This document shows, piece by piece, positions 1-7,386 of a stretch of DNA of 14,345 nt. The notes beneath the pieces are model-generated. The model was given only the letters and a program-made list of their open reading frames with translations. It searched no databases and was not told the DNA's origin. Numbering within the stretch: position 1 is the stretch's first letter; each line of letters opens with the position of its first letter. A program made the position numbers and the translations under genes. This DNA is from Gracilimonas sp035704785 (GTDB lineage Bacteria; Bacteroidota; Rhodothermia; Balneolales; Balneolaceae), in the NCBI RefSeq assembly GCF_035704785.1, contig NZ_DASSWP010000032.1, forward strand, positions 1-14,345. The letters run 5' to 3'.

Positions 1-72
1 CAGGAAAAGCCAAGCGCTACTATGGTTTCAGAACCTCGCAAAAAAGCACCTATCTATAAATTAACAGGATGA
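1..72 (+). CDS. 3' end of an unidentified gene coupled to the SecB-like gene
   Basis: Reading from base 1 in frame 1 gives 23 open codons and a TGA at 70-72. The visible tail is hydrophilic and basic and ends in EPRKKAPIYKLTG, with no recognisable domain. It stops one base before the ATG of the SecB-like gene, and the AGGA that can serve as that gene's ribosome binding site (66-69) lies inside its last codons, so the two are very probably co-transcribed and translationally coupled. Its identity cannot be told from 23 residues. A helix-turn-helix antitoxin with a C-terminal chaperone-binding tail is one possibility, because SecB-like genes are known to follow such antitoxins; this is speculation. 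The reading frame is supported mainly by the one-base junction. Confidence 0.6.
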   Translation, partial: QEKPSATMVSEPRKKAPIYKLTG

Positions 73-73
73 T

Positions 74-520
74 ATGGCATCACCGGTACATTTCACTAGT
101 TATCAAATCCTTAAACTCAATTATCACTTTGAGCCTGTTGATGCAGAAGCATCCATTGACGGCAAAGTGCTAAACCCTGAGATGAATATCAGGGTTAATC
201 CGGATAATGAAAATGAGTTTGCTGTAATTCTTGAATCCAGAATAGTTCCTAGTACAGATTCTGAGAAAGAAAAAAATCATTCTATAGAATTAGAAGTCAA
301 GCTGGTTGGCTATTTTGAATTGGAAGAAGGTTTGGAAGATGAGGAGAAAGCACTCCATATCGAAATTAGTGCTCCAAGTATGCTTTACGGAGTTATAAGA
401 ACTTGGGTATCTCAAATTTCCGCCCATTCCGGTTTTACTCCCATTATGTTGCCTTCAGTTCAATTTGCTGAGTTTGGAAATAGCACTGAGGATTTAGAAG
501 GAGATAATTCAACCTCTTGA
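74..520 (+). CDS. SecB-like protein-export chaperone
   Basis: A 148-residue cytoplasmic protein of SecB length (E. coli SecB is about 155). SecB-family chaperones hold precursor proteins unfolded for SecA/SecYEG, and some members instead stabilise antitoxins. The fold is suggested by alternating beta-strand segments at about residues 8-20, 35-57 and 69-83, and by the C-terminal helix region APSMLYGVIRTWVSQISAHS (about 100-119) followed by GFTPIMLPSVQFAEF (120-134). This corresponds to the SecB region containing the helix, the TP..LPP-like turn and the final strand. The tail (135-148) is acidic and polar and lacks the zinc-binding SecA-docking tail of proteobacterial SecB. No signal peptide. 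The ATG at 74 has AGGA four bases upstream and lies one base after the previous stop. A terminator follows. Whether it is a general export chaperone or a dedicated antitoxin chaperone is open. Confidence 0.75.
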   Translation: MASPVHFTSYQILKLNYHFEPVDAEASIDGKVLNPEMNIRVNPDNENEFAVILESRIVPSTDSEKEKNHSIELEVKLVGYFELEEGLEDEEKALHIEISAPSMLYGVIRTWVSQISAHSGFTPIMLPSVQFAEFGNSTEDLEGDNSTS

Positions 521-566
521 AGCTTGTTGTTTATAATTTTTTTCTGACAATAAACCCAGAAAATCT

Positions 567-616
567 AAGCGTAAGCTTTTAATTTTTTAAAAGCACCTTT
601 CGCTTTTTTTGTTTTT
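567..616 (+). terminator. Probable rho-independent terminator after the SecB-like gene
   Basis: A perfect 8-bp inverted repeat GCTTTTAA (575-582) / TTAAAAGC (587-594) with a TTTT loop is flanked by AAGCG (567-571) and CGCTT (601-605), and T-runs follow at 604-610 and 612-616. An alternative fold pairs AAAAGC (589-594) with GCTTTT (602-607) directly before the T-run, which is the more classical shape. Either fold would end the SecB-like transcript about 90 bases after its stop. Confidence 0.6.
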
Positions 617-676
617 GTTTTGTGCATTATTTTAGACGAGATTTCAACAATAAAACTTTGAACTAGTCAGGCCCAA

Positions 677-2329
677 ATGAAATCCGTAATCACCCTACTG
701 TTTTTTTCTTTTGTAATCATAAGCTGCAACACATCACCGGCTCATAAAGCAGCGCAAAGTATTAATAAAGACTCCCTGCTTCGTCATATTGAAACGCTAT
801 CCTCCGATGAGTTCATGGGCCGGGCCACAGGAACTGAAGGGGAGCAAATGTCGGTAGATTACCTGGTTGCAGAATTTAAAGCCATGGGAGCAGAGCCTGC
901 TGCCGGAGATGGAAGTTACGTTCAGGAATTTCCGCTTTTGGGCCAAACAACTTCTGATGCTGAAATGACTGTTTCAACCAATGGTCGCACGCCCTTTGCT
1001 TTAGAATATTATAACGAATTCATGGCATGGCCCTCGAACCAGGCAGAACAGGTAGATGTTCAAAATGCTGAATTGGTTTATGTAGGCTATGGAATTCAGG
1101 CACCCGAAGAAAATTGGGATGATTTTAAAGATGTAGATGTAGAAGGGAAGATCATCGTATTCAAAAATAATGACCCTGAATTTGACCCCGAACTTTTTGC
1201 AGGAAAAACCCGCCTATATTACGGCCGGTACGACTACAAATATAAGAAGGCCAAAGAGTTAGGAGCTGTTGGCGCCATTATCATTCACACTGATGAGACG
1301 GCAGGATATGGCTGGAATGTAGTGGCTAACAGCTGGAGCCGGGAACGCTTTTATTTGAAGGGCAATGGAAACGCCTCTGCCTCACAAACAGAATTCAATG
1401 GATGGTTAACACTTCAAGCCAGCAGGTTACTTTTTGAAGAAGCCGGCCTGAATTTAGATCAACTTCTTGAAGCTGCCGATAGCCCAGATTTTGAGCCTGT
1501 TGAACTTAATGGCGTTCGCATGAATGTTAGCATGGATGCTGATTACCGGGAAATAGAAGCACAAAATGTTATTGCAGAGATCAAGGGTAATGACGAGGAA
1601 TTAAATGATGAATATTTATTACTTACCGCACACTTTGATCATCTGGGAATTACCTCACCTGTAGAAGGCGATTCCATTAATAATGGTGCCTCTGATAATG
1701 CTGCAGGTGTAAGTGCTTTGATCGAAATGATGGAAGCTTATAAAGATATTCAGCCTGTGCTAAAAAGAAGTGTTCTTGCAGTAGTTGTCAGCGCTGAAGA
1801 AGTCGGGTTATTAGGTTCCCAATATTGGGCAGAAAACCCAACTGTTGATCCCGGCAAAGTAACCGCAAATATCAACCTTGATGGAATGAATGTGTACGGG
1901 GAAACAAGTGATGTTGTGGTCGTGGGTTATGGCCGTACTACGCTTAGCGACTTGCTGGAGGAAGAGGCTGAAAAACAAGGCCGTACTGTAAAACCTGATC
2001 CCTACCCCGAACGAGGATATTTTTATCGATCCGACCATTTTAACATGGCAAAAGTTGGGATTCCTGCCATATTCCCCAATCCCGGAACTGAATATATTGG
2101 GAAAGATGAAAATTTTCTCGCGCTACGGGATAGTGTGGCTGATGCAAATTACCATGCCGTAAGCGATGAGATCAACGAATTCTGGGATCTGACCGGAGCT
2201 GAGATGGATACACGTTTGTTTTTCTTAACCGGCTTTCGCGCCCTTAACGCCGAAGAACTGCAATCCTGGAAATCAGGAGATGAATTTGAAGCTACCCGCT
2301 TACGGATGTTGGAAAGGGTTGAGCAATAG
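677..2329 (+). CDS. M28-family zinc metallopeptidase lipoprotein with PA domain
   Basis: A 550-residue secreted aminopeptidase or carboxypeptidase-like enzyme of peptidase family M28. The N-terminus is a lipoprotein signal with lipobox IISC and acylated Cys17, so the enzyme should be membrane-anchored in the envelope. A protease-associated (PA) insertion spans about 125-240 (YVGYGIQAPEENWDDF, then KKAKELGAVGAIIIH). The catalytic domain spans about 295-530 and shows the M28 co-catalytic two-zinc set: H319-x-D321, bridging D340 (ASDNAAG), the E374-E375 pair (SAEEVGLLG, general base and ligand), D402 (NLDGMN) and H454 (SDHF). All residues expected for activity are present. The chosen ATG gives an intact signal peptide; there is no clear Shine-Dalgarno. 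It is flanked by a terminator and a 149-bp gap, so it is probably a single transcription unit. The substrate cannot be predicted from sequence. Confidence 0.93.
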   Translation: MKSVITLLFFSFVIISCNTSPAHKAAQSINKDSLLRHIETLSSDEFMGRATGTEGEQMSVDYLVAEFKAMGAEPAAGDGSYVQEFPLLGQTTSDAEMTVSTNGRTPFALEYYNEFMAWPSNQAEQVDVQNAELVYVGYGIQAPEENWDDFKDVDVEGKIIVFKNNDPEFDPELFAGKTRLYYGRYDYKYKKAKELGAVGAIIIHTDETAGYGWNVVANSWSRERFYLKGNGNASASQTEFNGWLTLQASRLLFEEAGLNLDQLLEAADSPDFEPVELNGVRMNVSMDADYREIEAQNVIAEIKGNDEELNDEYLLLTAHFDHLGITSPVEGDSINNGASDNAAGVSALIEMMEAYKDIQPVLKRSVLAVVVSAEEVGLLGSQYWAENPTVDPGKVTANINLDGMNVYGETSDVVVVGYGRTTLSDLLEEEAEKQGRTVKPDPYPERGYFYRSDHFNMAKVGIPAIFPNPGTEYIGKDENFLALRDSVADANYHAVSDEINEFWDLTGAEMDTRLFFLTGFRALNAEELQSWKSGDEFEATRLRMLERVEQ

Positions 2330-2402
2330 CTGACCCGGGACTCATCACTTGTTAGTTTTTGCCAATCTGTCTTAAACATCATTAACATAAACTATTCCTT
2401 TA

Positions 2403-2423
2403 CTTTAATATCATATATTAAAG
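2403..2423. promoter_or_regulatory. Inverted repeat upstream of the PAS histidine kinase, possible operator
   Basis: Perfect 8-bp arms CTTTAATA (2403-2410) and TATTAAAG (2416-2423) are separated by five bases. The repeat lies 55 bases before the histidine kinase start, in an AT-rich 149-bp intergenic region. The size and spacing suit a dimeric regulator, but no T-run follows, so it is not a terminator. Chance is possible in DNA this AT-rich. Confidence 0.35.
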
Positions 2424-2478
2424 CAGAAAAGAGTATTTCATCCGTTATAGGGCAATGTTTAGGTAACAGGAGATCAAG

Positions 2479-4005
2479 ATGAGTAGAGAGATTAAAAGTG
2501 ATAACACAAAACAAAAAAAAGCAGAAGAAGATCTGCAGTACAGCGATGGCATGATCTCAAAGCTCTCGGAGCAGGTACCGGGATTCTTTTATTTATATCA
2601 TTTTATTTCTGAAGGCAAAAGCTATTGCCCTTTTGCCAGCCAGGGGATCAGGGATGTTTGTGAACTTAGTCCCGAAGATGTTGCGGAAACTATTGACCCG
2701 ATCATAGACAGAATACATAAAGACGATGTAGAGCGGGTAAAAAGATCCATTGCAAAAACATTGAAAACTCTTGAGACCTGGAAAACTGACTTCAGGGTTA
2801 TCTTGCCAGATAAAGGATTGCGCTGGCTCAGAGGTAAGGCGAGAGCTGAGAAACAGCCTGACGGCTCAGTGATGGGATATGGCTATATAACAGACATTAC
2901 ACAGGAAAAAGAAATATACAGGATTAATGTTCGGCTGAAGCGTCAATTTCAGGCTATATTTGATTCGGTTCCTAACCTTATTTTCGTGAAAGACCTCGAG
3001 GGTAAATACCTGATGGCTAACAACGCTGTTGCCGAGTTTTTTGGGTATACACCGGAAAATATGATAGGTAAAAAAGACACTGATTTTGATATTTCAGAAG
3101 AAAAAGCAAAAAGATTTTTAGAGGCTGACAAAAAAGTCATAGAAAGCAACGAACCTTTATTTATTCCTGAAGATAAAACCCTGCGTCCGGATGGCTCCGA
3201 GGTTTGGCACCAAACCATTAAAGTTCCTTTTCAGCATACTGATTCAAATAACCCGGCCATACTCTCCATTGTAACCGATATAACTCTGCGGAAGAATAAG
3301 GAGTCTCAACTTAACAACTCGCTCGACATCATAGGGGAGCAGAATAAGCGATTAATGAATTTCGCTCATATTGTTTCACATAACCTTCGAAATCACGCCG
3401 GCAGTATTTCTATGGTATTGGAGGTGTTTACACTGGAAGAATCAGAGGAGAAAAAGGGTGTATTGCTTCAAGAATTACAAAAAGCAGCCAAACGACTTAA
3501 TGAAACTATTAGTGATTTAAATGAAATAATTGACGAGCAGTATAAAACAATCCATGATGCAAAAGAGGTGAACCTAAATGAGTTTATCATCAGGACAAAG
3601 CAGATACTGACTTCGGATATCAAAACTCATAATGCAATATTTAAAGAAAAAATCCCGGAAACCTTACGCTTCAAATACAACCCCGCCTATCTTGAGAGTA
3701 TTTTACTGAACCTGTTGTCTAATGCCATAAAATATCGGCATCCCGATCGTGATCCTGTTATTAAAGTTCATGCATATGAAAAACGGGATAAAGTCCATTT
3801 GGACATCACAGATAATGGGCTTGGAATTGATCTCAAAAAACATGGAGACAAACTTTTTGGGATGTATAGAACCTTCCATCAGAATGAAAATTCAAAAGGT
3901 ATTGGCCTATTCATTACTAAAAACCAGATAGAAAGCATGGGCGGGTCCATTGAGGTAGAAAGTGAGCCCGACATAGGCACCACATTCAAATTAGTGTTGA
4001 ACTGA
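2479..4005 (+). CDS. Soluble PAS/PAS sensor histidine kinase
   Basis: A 508-residue sensor kinase with no signal peptide or membrane segment, so it senses in the cytoplasm. Two PAS domains can be drawn: about 25-145, ending in a PAC-like YGYITDITQEKE, and about 155-275, ending in ILSIVTDITLRKNKE, preceded by the typical FDSVPNLIFVKDLEGKYL. The dimerisation and phosphoacceptor helix carries H301 in HIVSHNLRNHAGSI. The ATPase domain shows the N-box N411LLSN415, the G1 box D445NGLG449, an F-box-like region around LFGMYRTFH (459-467) and the G2 box SKGIGLF (472-478). There is no receiver domain and no response-regulator gene beside it, so it is an orphan kinase whose partner is elsewhere. AGGAG at 2468-2472 supports the ATG, making this one of the few clear Shine-Dalgarno sites here. 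The PAS ligands are unknown. Confidence 0.93.
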   Translation: MSREIKSDNTKQKKAEEDLQYSDGMISKLSEQVPGFFYLYHFISEGKSYCPFASQGIRDVCELSPEDVAETIDPIIDRIHKDDVERVKRSIAKTLKTLETWKTDFRVILPDKGLRWLRGKARAEKQPDGSVMGYGYITDITQEKEIYRINVRLKRQFQAIFDSVPNLIFVKDLEGKYLMANNAVAEFFGYTPENMIGKKDTDFDISEEKAKRFLEADKKVIESNEPLFIPEDKTLRPDGSEVWHQTIKVPFQHTDSNNPAILSIVTDITLRKNKESQLNNSLDIIGEQNKRLMNFAHIVSHNLRNHAGSISMVLEVFTLEESEEKKGVLLQELQKAAKRLNETISDLNEIIDEQYKTIHDAKEVNLNEFIIRTKQILTSDIKTHNAIFKEKIPETLRFKYNPAYLESILLNLLSNAIKYRHPDRDPVIKVHAYEKRDKVHLDITDNGLGIDLKKHGDKLFGMYRTFHQNENSKGIGLFITKNQIESMGGSIEVESEPDIGTTFKLVLN

Positions 4006-4130
4006 TTTTGAATCAAAAGTAGTAGTGGGCACCTTTCTTGCATCTGCAGGACTTAAACAGTCACATATATACAGTGAACATTATAACCCCAAAATGAGTT
4101 TTAGTTACTACAATCAAAGAAATTGTACGT

Positions 4131-4772
4131 ATGAAAATTGAAATTTGGTCGGACATTGCCTGTCCGTTTTGTTACATAGGGAAACGGCATCTGGAAAAAG
4201 CTCTTCAACAACTTCCTGAAATAGATGCTGAAATTACATGGAAGAGCTTTGAATTAGATCCCAATGCTCCTGTCAATTCAGAACTCGATATTTATGACAC
4301 GCTCGCAAAAAAATATGGTCGGGATCGCAGGTGGGCAGAACAAATGAATGCCAACATGGTGAATATGGCCTCAAAGGCAGGGCTCAGTTTTGATATGGAA
4401 AGCGTGAAACCAACCAATACCTTCAATGCCCATCAGCTTATTCATTTGGCCAAAGAAGAAGGCAAGCAAGATGAAATGAAGGAAGCTTTGCTTTCAGCCT
4501 ATTTTAGTGAGGGCAAACATGTGGGTAAGCTCGAAACACTATCTGAAATTGCCGGAGAAGTCGGGATTGAACAACAAAAGGCAAGAAATATTCTGGAAAA
4601 TAATTCCTATTCCAATAAAGTCGTCAAAGATGTGGAAGAAGCACATAGCCTGGGAGTACAAGGCGTTCCTTTCTTTTATATAAATGAGAAGTACGGACTT
4701 TCGGGGGCTCAGCCTGTTGAAGTTTTTGTAGAAGTACTTACAGAAATTACACAAAAAAATTCAGCTAAATAA
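4131..4772 (+). CDS. FrnE-like DsbA-family thiol oxidoreductase
   Basis: A 213-residue thioredoxin-fold protein of the FrnE/DsbA branch, related to 2-hydroxychromene-2-carboxylate isomerases. The active-site motif is C11-P-F-C14, directly after the first strand (MKIEIWSDIA). An all-helical insertion fills about 55-165, and the thioredoxin-fold cis-proline follows at P180 (GVQGVPFF). The C-terminal strand and helix (about 181-207) include GLSGAQPVEVF. There is no signal peptide, so it should act in the cytoplasm rather than as periplasmic DsbA. FrnE homologues are linked to disulfide exchange and oxidative-stress tolerance; the substrate here is unknown. Both cysteines are kept, which argues for redox activity rather than isomerase activity. 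It lies 125 bp from the kinase gene and 178 bp from the next gene, so it may be transcribed alone. No clear Shine-Dalgarno. Confidence 0.9.
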   Translation: MKIEIWSDIACPFCYIGKRHLEKALQQLPEIDAEITWKSFELDPNAPVNSELDIYDTLAKKYGRDRRWAEQMNANMVNMASKAGLSFDMESVKPTNTFNAHQLIHLAKEEGKQDEMKEALLSAYFSEGKHVGKLETLSEIAGEVGIEQQKARNILENNSYSNKVVKDVEEAHSLGVQGVPFFYINEKYGLSGAQPVEVFVEVLTEITQKNSAK

Positions 4773-4859
4773 TTTGGTTCCTTTTTTTAACTCGTTGCCT
4801 TATAAATGATTATGGAATACTTTATGTTTAACAAATCACACCGTTAGACAGAGGTTATC

Positions 4860-4871
4860 AATTTGCAAATT
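4860..4871. promoter_or_regulatory. 12-bp palindrome upstream of the DUF2911 gene
   Basis: AATTTGCAAATT is a perfect palindrome, 14 bases upstream of the candidate -33 element of the next gene. The position would suit an activator site. It is short and AT-rich, so chance cannot be excluded. Confidence 0.25.
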
Positions 4872-4885
4872 TTAATCTTCGTTGT

Positions 4886-4916
4886 TTGTTCAAATTGAGT
4901 TTTTAGAATAGATTTA
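4886..4916 (+). promoter_or_regulatory. Candidate promoter of the DUF2911 lipoprotein gene
   Basis: TTG (4886-4888), a 20-base spacer, then TAGATTTA (4909-4916). The second element matches the Bacteroidota-type -7 consensus TAnnTTTG at five of its six fixed positions. Spacing is identical to that of the better tRNA promoter candidate in this window. It would give a leader of about 25-30 bases before the ATG at 4951. Confidence 0.4.
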
Positions 4917-4950
4917 AAACCGCAATTGAAAATAAACCCTTTATTTTATT

Positions 4951-6090
4951 ATGAGACATTTAGTATTAGCTATTTTACTGAGTTCATTTATGATGGCGTG
5001 TGGGCCTACAGATACCACTGATGAAGGCGCATTTGTAACTATGCTGGGGAACGATACACTGGCCGTTGAGCAATTTGTAAAAACAGATTCAGCCATAACT
5101 TCACGGGTTATTTTAAGAAGCCCCGAAGTTCAGATTTCTACCTACATTTTACATTTTGATGAACAAGGTGGAGTAGAAAGCATGGTTCAAACTGCACATT
5201 CACCGGTTAATGGATTTAGCGAAGATGGTGTAACAGTCCGAAGCATTATGAAAGAAGGAGACAGCCTGGGAGTTAGAATTCTCAGAGATGAAGAGTACAT
5301 TACATACCGTGCCCCTTTTGAAGATAGAGTACTTCCATTTATCGATATGGTGCACTGGCCTTACGAATTGGCTTTTAATAAAGCAGCTGAGGCAGATCAA
5401 GATACTATCATTCAGCCATTTCTTTCCGGAAATCGCATTTTAGATTTTACTATCGCTCAGATCGATGAAGATTCAATGACCATACGTCACCCGTTTCGGG
5501 GGGTAATGGGAGTTCAGGTTGATAGTGACGGCGATATTGAGCATCTCGATGCCAGTCTTACTACTCGAAAACTTAAAGTTTACCGAACCGATGCTTTAGA
5601 TATGGACGCGCTTGCTAACAGATTTGGTAACCGGCCTGTTGGAGAACTTTCGGGTGCCGTAAGTGCTAAATTCTCAATTAATGGAACTGATTTCACGGTT
5701 GAATTTGGTTCACCCCAAAAACGCGGGCGTGAGTTATTTGGCGGAATTGTGCCTTACGGTGAAGTTTGGAGAACCGGCGCAAACCGTGCCACTCATTTCT
5801 CAACATCCAGCGATCTGCGCTTCGGTGACCTTGAAGTACCAGCCGGAGAATACACCTTATTTTCTATCCCTGAAGCAGATGGCGGCACGCTTATCATCAA
5901 CAACGAAACCGGACAGAACGGTAATTCTTATGATGAATCCCAAGATTTGGGGCGTGTACTAATGGAAGTTTCAACCAAGGATGAAGTAACTGAAGTATTT
6001 ACCATCACCGTTGATGAAACCGATGAAGGCGGTCGAATTAATTTGATCTGGGGAGATACGATCTATTCCTCTGATTTCGTGATCGAATAA
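4951..6090 (+). CDS. Lipoprotein with C-terminal DUF2911 domain
   Basis: A 379-residue exported lipoprotein. The signal peptide ends in lipobox MMAC with Cys17. Residues about 25-230 form a beta-rich region I do not recognise, with strands such as VQISTYILHF and MTIRHPFRGVMGVQV. The C-terminal 140 residues (about 238-378) are a DUF2911 domain with its hallmark SPQKRGRELFGGIVPYG, continuing EVWRTGANRAT (254-281), then the LEVPAGEYTLFSIP strand-turn (294-307) and a final beta segment ending NLIWGDTIYSSDFVIE. DUF2911 proteins are common in Bacteroidota and relatives and have no assigned biochemical role; the combination of signal and beta content suggests an envelope-exposed binding protein, which is inference. 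A candidate promoter lies just upstream and a strong hairpin terminator just downstream, so it is probably monocistronic. Confidence 0.9.
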   Translation: MRHLVLAILLSSFMMACGPTDTTDEGAFVTMLGNDTLAVEQFVKTDSAITSRVILRSPEVQISTYILHFDEQGGVESMVQTAHSPVNGFSEDGVTVRSIMKEGDSLGVRILRDEEYITYRAPFEDRVLPFIDMVHWPYELAFNKAAEADQDTIIQPFLSGNRILDFTIAQIDEDSMTIRHPFRGVMGVQVDSDGDIEHLDASLTTRKLKVYRTDALDMDALANRFGNRPVGELSGAVSAKFSINGTDFTVEFGSPQKRGRELFGGIVPYGEVWRTGANRATHFSTSSDLRFGDLEVPAGEYTLFSIPEADGGTLIINNETGQNGNSYDESQDLGRVLMEVSTKDEVTEVFTITVDETDEGGRINLIWGDTIYSSDFVIE

Positions 6091-6121
6091 TTTTCACTGA
6101 TCTTATTTCATTTCAGTAACC

Positions 6122-6165
6122 AACCAGTAGGGGTGTATTGCATACGCCCCTACTGGTTTTTTTGT
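6122..6165 (+). terminator. Strong hairpin terminator between converging genes
   Basis: AACCAGTAGGGG (6122-6133) pairs perfectly with CCCCTACTGGTT (6147-6158). The stem continues inward by TGTAT (6134-6138) against ATACG (6142-6146) with one G-T wobble, giving about 17 bp around a three-base loop, and a T-run follows at 6157-6163. It terminates the plus-strand DUF2911 gene. The distal arm and T-run lie inside the 3' end of the opposite gene, whose stop codon is at 6150-6152. On the minus strand no U-run follows the stem, so termination that way would be weaker. Confidence 0.92.
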
Positions 6166-6542
6166 TTCTTCCAATCCCTGTAATTCATTATGATCGAAAG
6201 TAACAAAGCACCAACTCCCAAAACTGCCACTAAGATATCTACCGTAAAAGGGTTCCATGAAAATCCGAAAACCTGATCCAGATAATATTTTAAATAAGAA
6301 GCGGGGAGTCCCGTTTCACCGAGTGCTCGTTTAACCTGCCAGTGCCAGTCGGTGAAGGGACAATAACCCAACCCGTAAATAACACCTAATCCCACCCATG
6401 AAAAAATGGTAGCAGAGATCACATAGAGATGGAGGCGCCGGGTTTTTTTCCAGATCCACCCGGTGAGATTGAATACGATAAGCGAAAAATGAAATACCAC
6501 AAAAAAGTAATCTAAAAAAAGTAGCGTGGTTTCATTATCCAT
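6150..6542 (-). CDS. DUF2784-family membrane protein
   Basis: A small 130-residue inner-membrane protein. Hydrophobic segments at about 9-29, 38-59 and 98-119 predict at least three membrane helices. Between the second and third lies the DUF2784-type region YGLGYCPFTDW (about 56-66), then a hydrophilic stretch with ALGETGLPASYLKYYL, matching the usual CPLT...HYL pattern of that family. The function of DUF2784 is unknown. It is the last gene of the cutA, crotonase, DUF2784 run, 15 bases after the crotonase stop. Its final codons (KKQKNQ and the stop) are encoded by the T-run and distal arm of the opposite strand's terminator, so the last residues may be shaped by RNA structure rather than protein function. 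Confidence 0.8.
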   Translation of the reverse strand: MDNETTLLFLDYFFVVFHFSLIVFNLTGWIWKKTRRLHLYVISATIFSWVGLGVIYGLGYCPFTDWHWQVKRALGETGLPASYLKYYLDQVFGFSWNPFTVDILVAVLGVGALLLSIIMNYRDWKKQKNQ

Positions 6543-6557
6543 GACAGATGCCGAAGC

Positions 6558-7316
6558 TTATTTCTTTTTATTCATAAATGAATCAACCCGATTTATGTGC
6601 TGCTCATCTACCCAAAGTTGGGAGAAAGGCTCAACTTCCGCATCCAATGCTTCTTCTCGGTGAGGTGAAAAGCGCATTGCTCCGGTTTTTAATATTTGAA
6701 TGAACTTCCGGTCATTTTTAGTCAGCTTCTTTGCCCATGCAAGAGTTTCTGCTTCCGGGGACTTTACTTCTAAAATATGTTCTATAAGACCGTGTACTAA
6801 CACATCATTTACAGAAGTCACTTCCGACTTTCCCAACCATTCCAAAGCCTTTGCCCGTCCAACTTTTTCAACAAGACGAGTTAACCCGCCCCAACCGGGC
6901 ACCAGGTAAAAACGGCCCTGGGTAAAACCGAATTTTGCATTGGGAACAGAAACCCGAAAATCGAAGGCCAGCATTAATTCGATTCCCCCACCGTATGCAT
7001 CTCCGTTAATCTGAGCGATAGTCCAACAGGGAAGTTGCTCAATTCTGCTTAAAAGCCGCTGCATGCGCTTTGCTTTATCTACGGCCTTTTCTTTGGATTT
7101 TATGGTGTGAAATTTCTTCAGGTCACCGCCTGAAATAAAGAACTTATCTCCGGCACCGCTTAGAATCAGCACCCGAATACTTTCGTCATTTTCTACTTCC
7201 TCCACCAGATCTTCCAGCTGCTCCATCACATCGAAATCCACTGCATTGAGAGCTTTCGGGCGGTTTATTTTAACCCACAAAATATGATCTGATACGTGCT
7301 CTTTTAATAAAACCAT
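6558..7316 (-). CDS. Crotonase (enoyl-CoA hydratase/isomerase) family protein
   Basis: A 252-residue crotonase-fold protein acting on an acyl-CoA thioester. The first strand ends in INRPKALNAV. The oxyanion-hole loop is FISGGDLKKF (about S62-D65), and the second part is INGDAYGGGIELMLAFD (about 104-120). E113 of GGIELM matches the first catalytic Glu of enoyl-CoA hydratase (Glu144 of rat mitochondrial enzyme), but the second (Glu164) aligns to Q133 in FGFTQGRFYLVPGWGG. A standard hydration reaction is therefore doubtful; isomerase, decarboxylase or hydrolase activities also occur in this fold. I chose ATG at 7316, because it opens with a typical MVLLKEHVSDHILWVKI start. A longer GTG start at 7355 would add 13 basic residues and has no well-spaced Shine-Dalgarno. 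It lies between cutA and the DUF2784 gene, probably in one operon. Confidence 0.88.
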   Translation of the reverse strand: MVLLKEHVSDHILWVKINRPKALNAVDFDVMEQLEDLVEEVENDESIRVLILSGAGDKFFISGGDLKKFHTIKSKEKAVDKAKRMQRLLSRIEQLPCWTIAQINGDAYGGGIELMLAFDFRVSVPNAKFGFTQGRFYLVPGWGGLTRLVEKVGRAKALEWLGKSEVTSVNDVLVHGLIEHILEVKSPEAETLAWAKKLTKNDRKFIQILKTGAMRFSPHREEALDAEVEPFSQLWVDEQHINRVDSFMNKKK

Positions 7317-7386
7317 TGCTGCTTTTTTCTTTTCAAAATAGATAAAATGCAGCACTTCCGTATTGTGAAAAGATGAAGCCAGTTAG

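Noticed and set aside
649..662. TAAAACTTTG before the M28 peptidase as a promoter -7 element
   Set aside because: The spacing between TA and TTTG is four instead of two, the nearest upstream TTG is about 30 bases away, and the leader would be only about ten bases.
1811..2038. Open frames antisense to the M28 peptidase and other genes
   Set aside because: They lie wholly within strongly supported genes on the other strand, have no recognisable domains, and show compositions typical of reversed coding sequence.
2330..2478. Riboswitch or small RNA in the gaps at 2330-2478, 4006-4130 and 4773-4950
   Set aside because: No extended conserved-looking stems or known riboswitch cores are visible; the regions are AT-rich with only short palindromes.
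7317..7355. Longer crotonase start (GTG at 7355)
   Set aside because: It would add a basic 13-residue stretch absent from the usual crotonase N-terminus, uses GTG, and its only purine-rich site is two bases away; ATG at 7316 gives the normal start.
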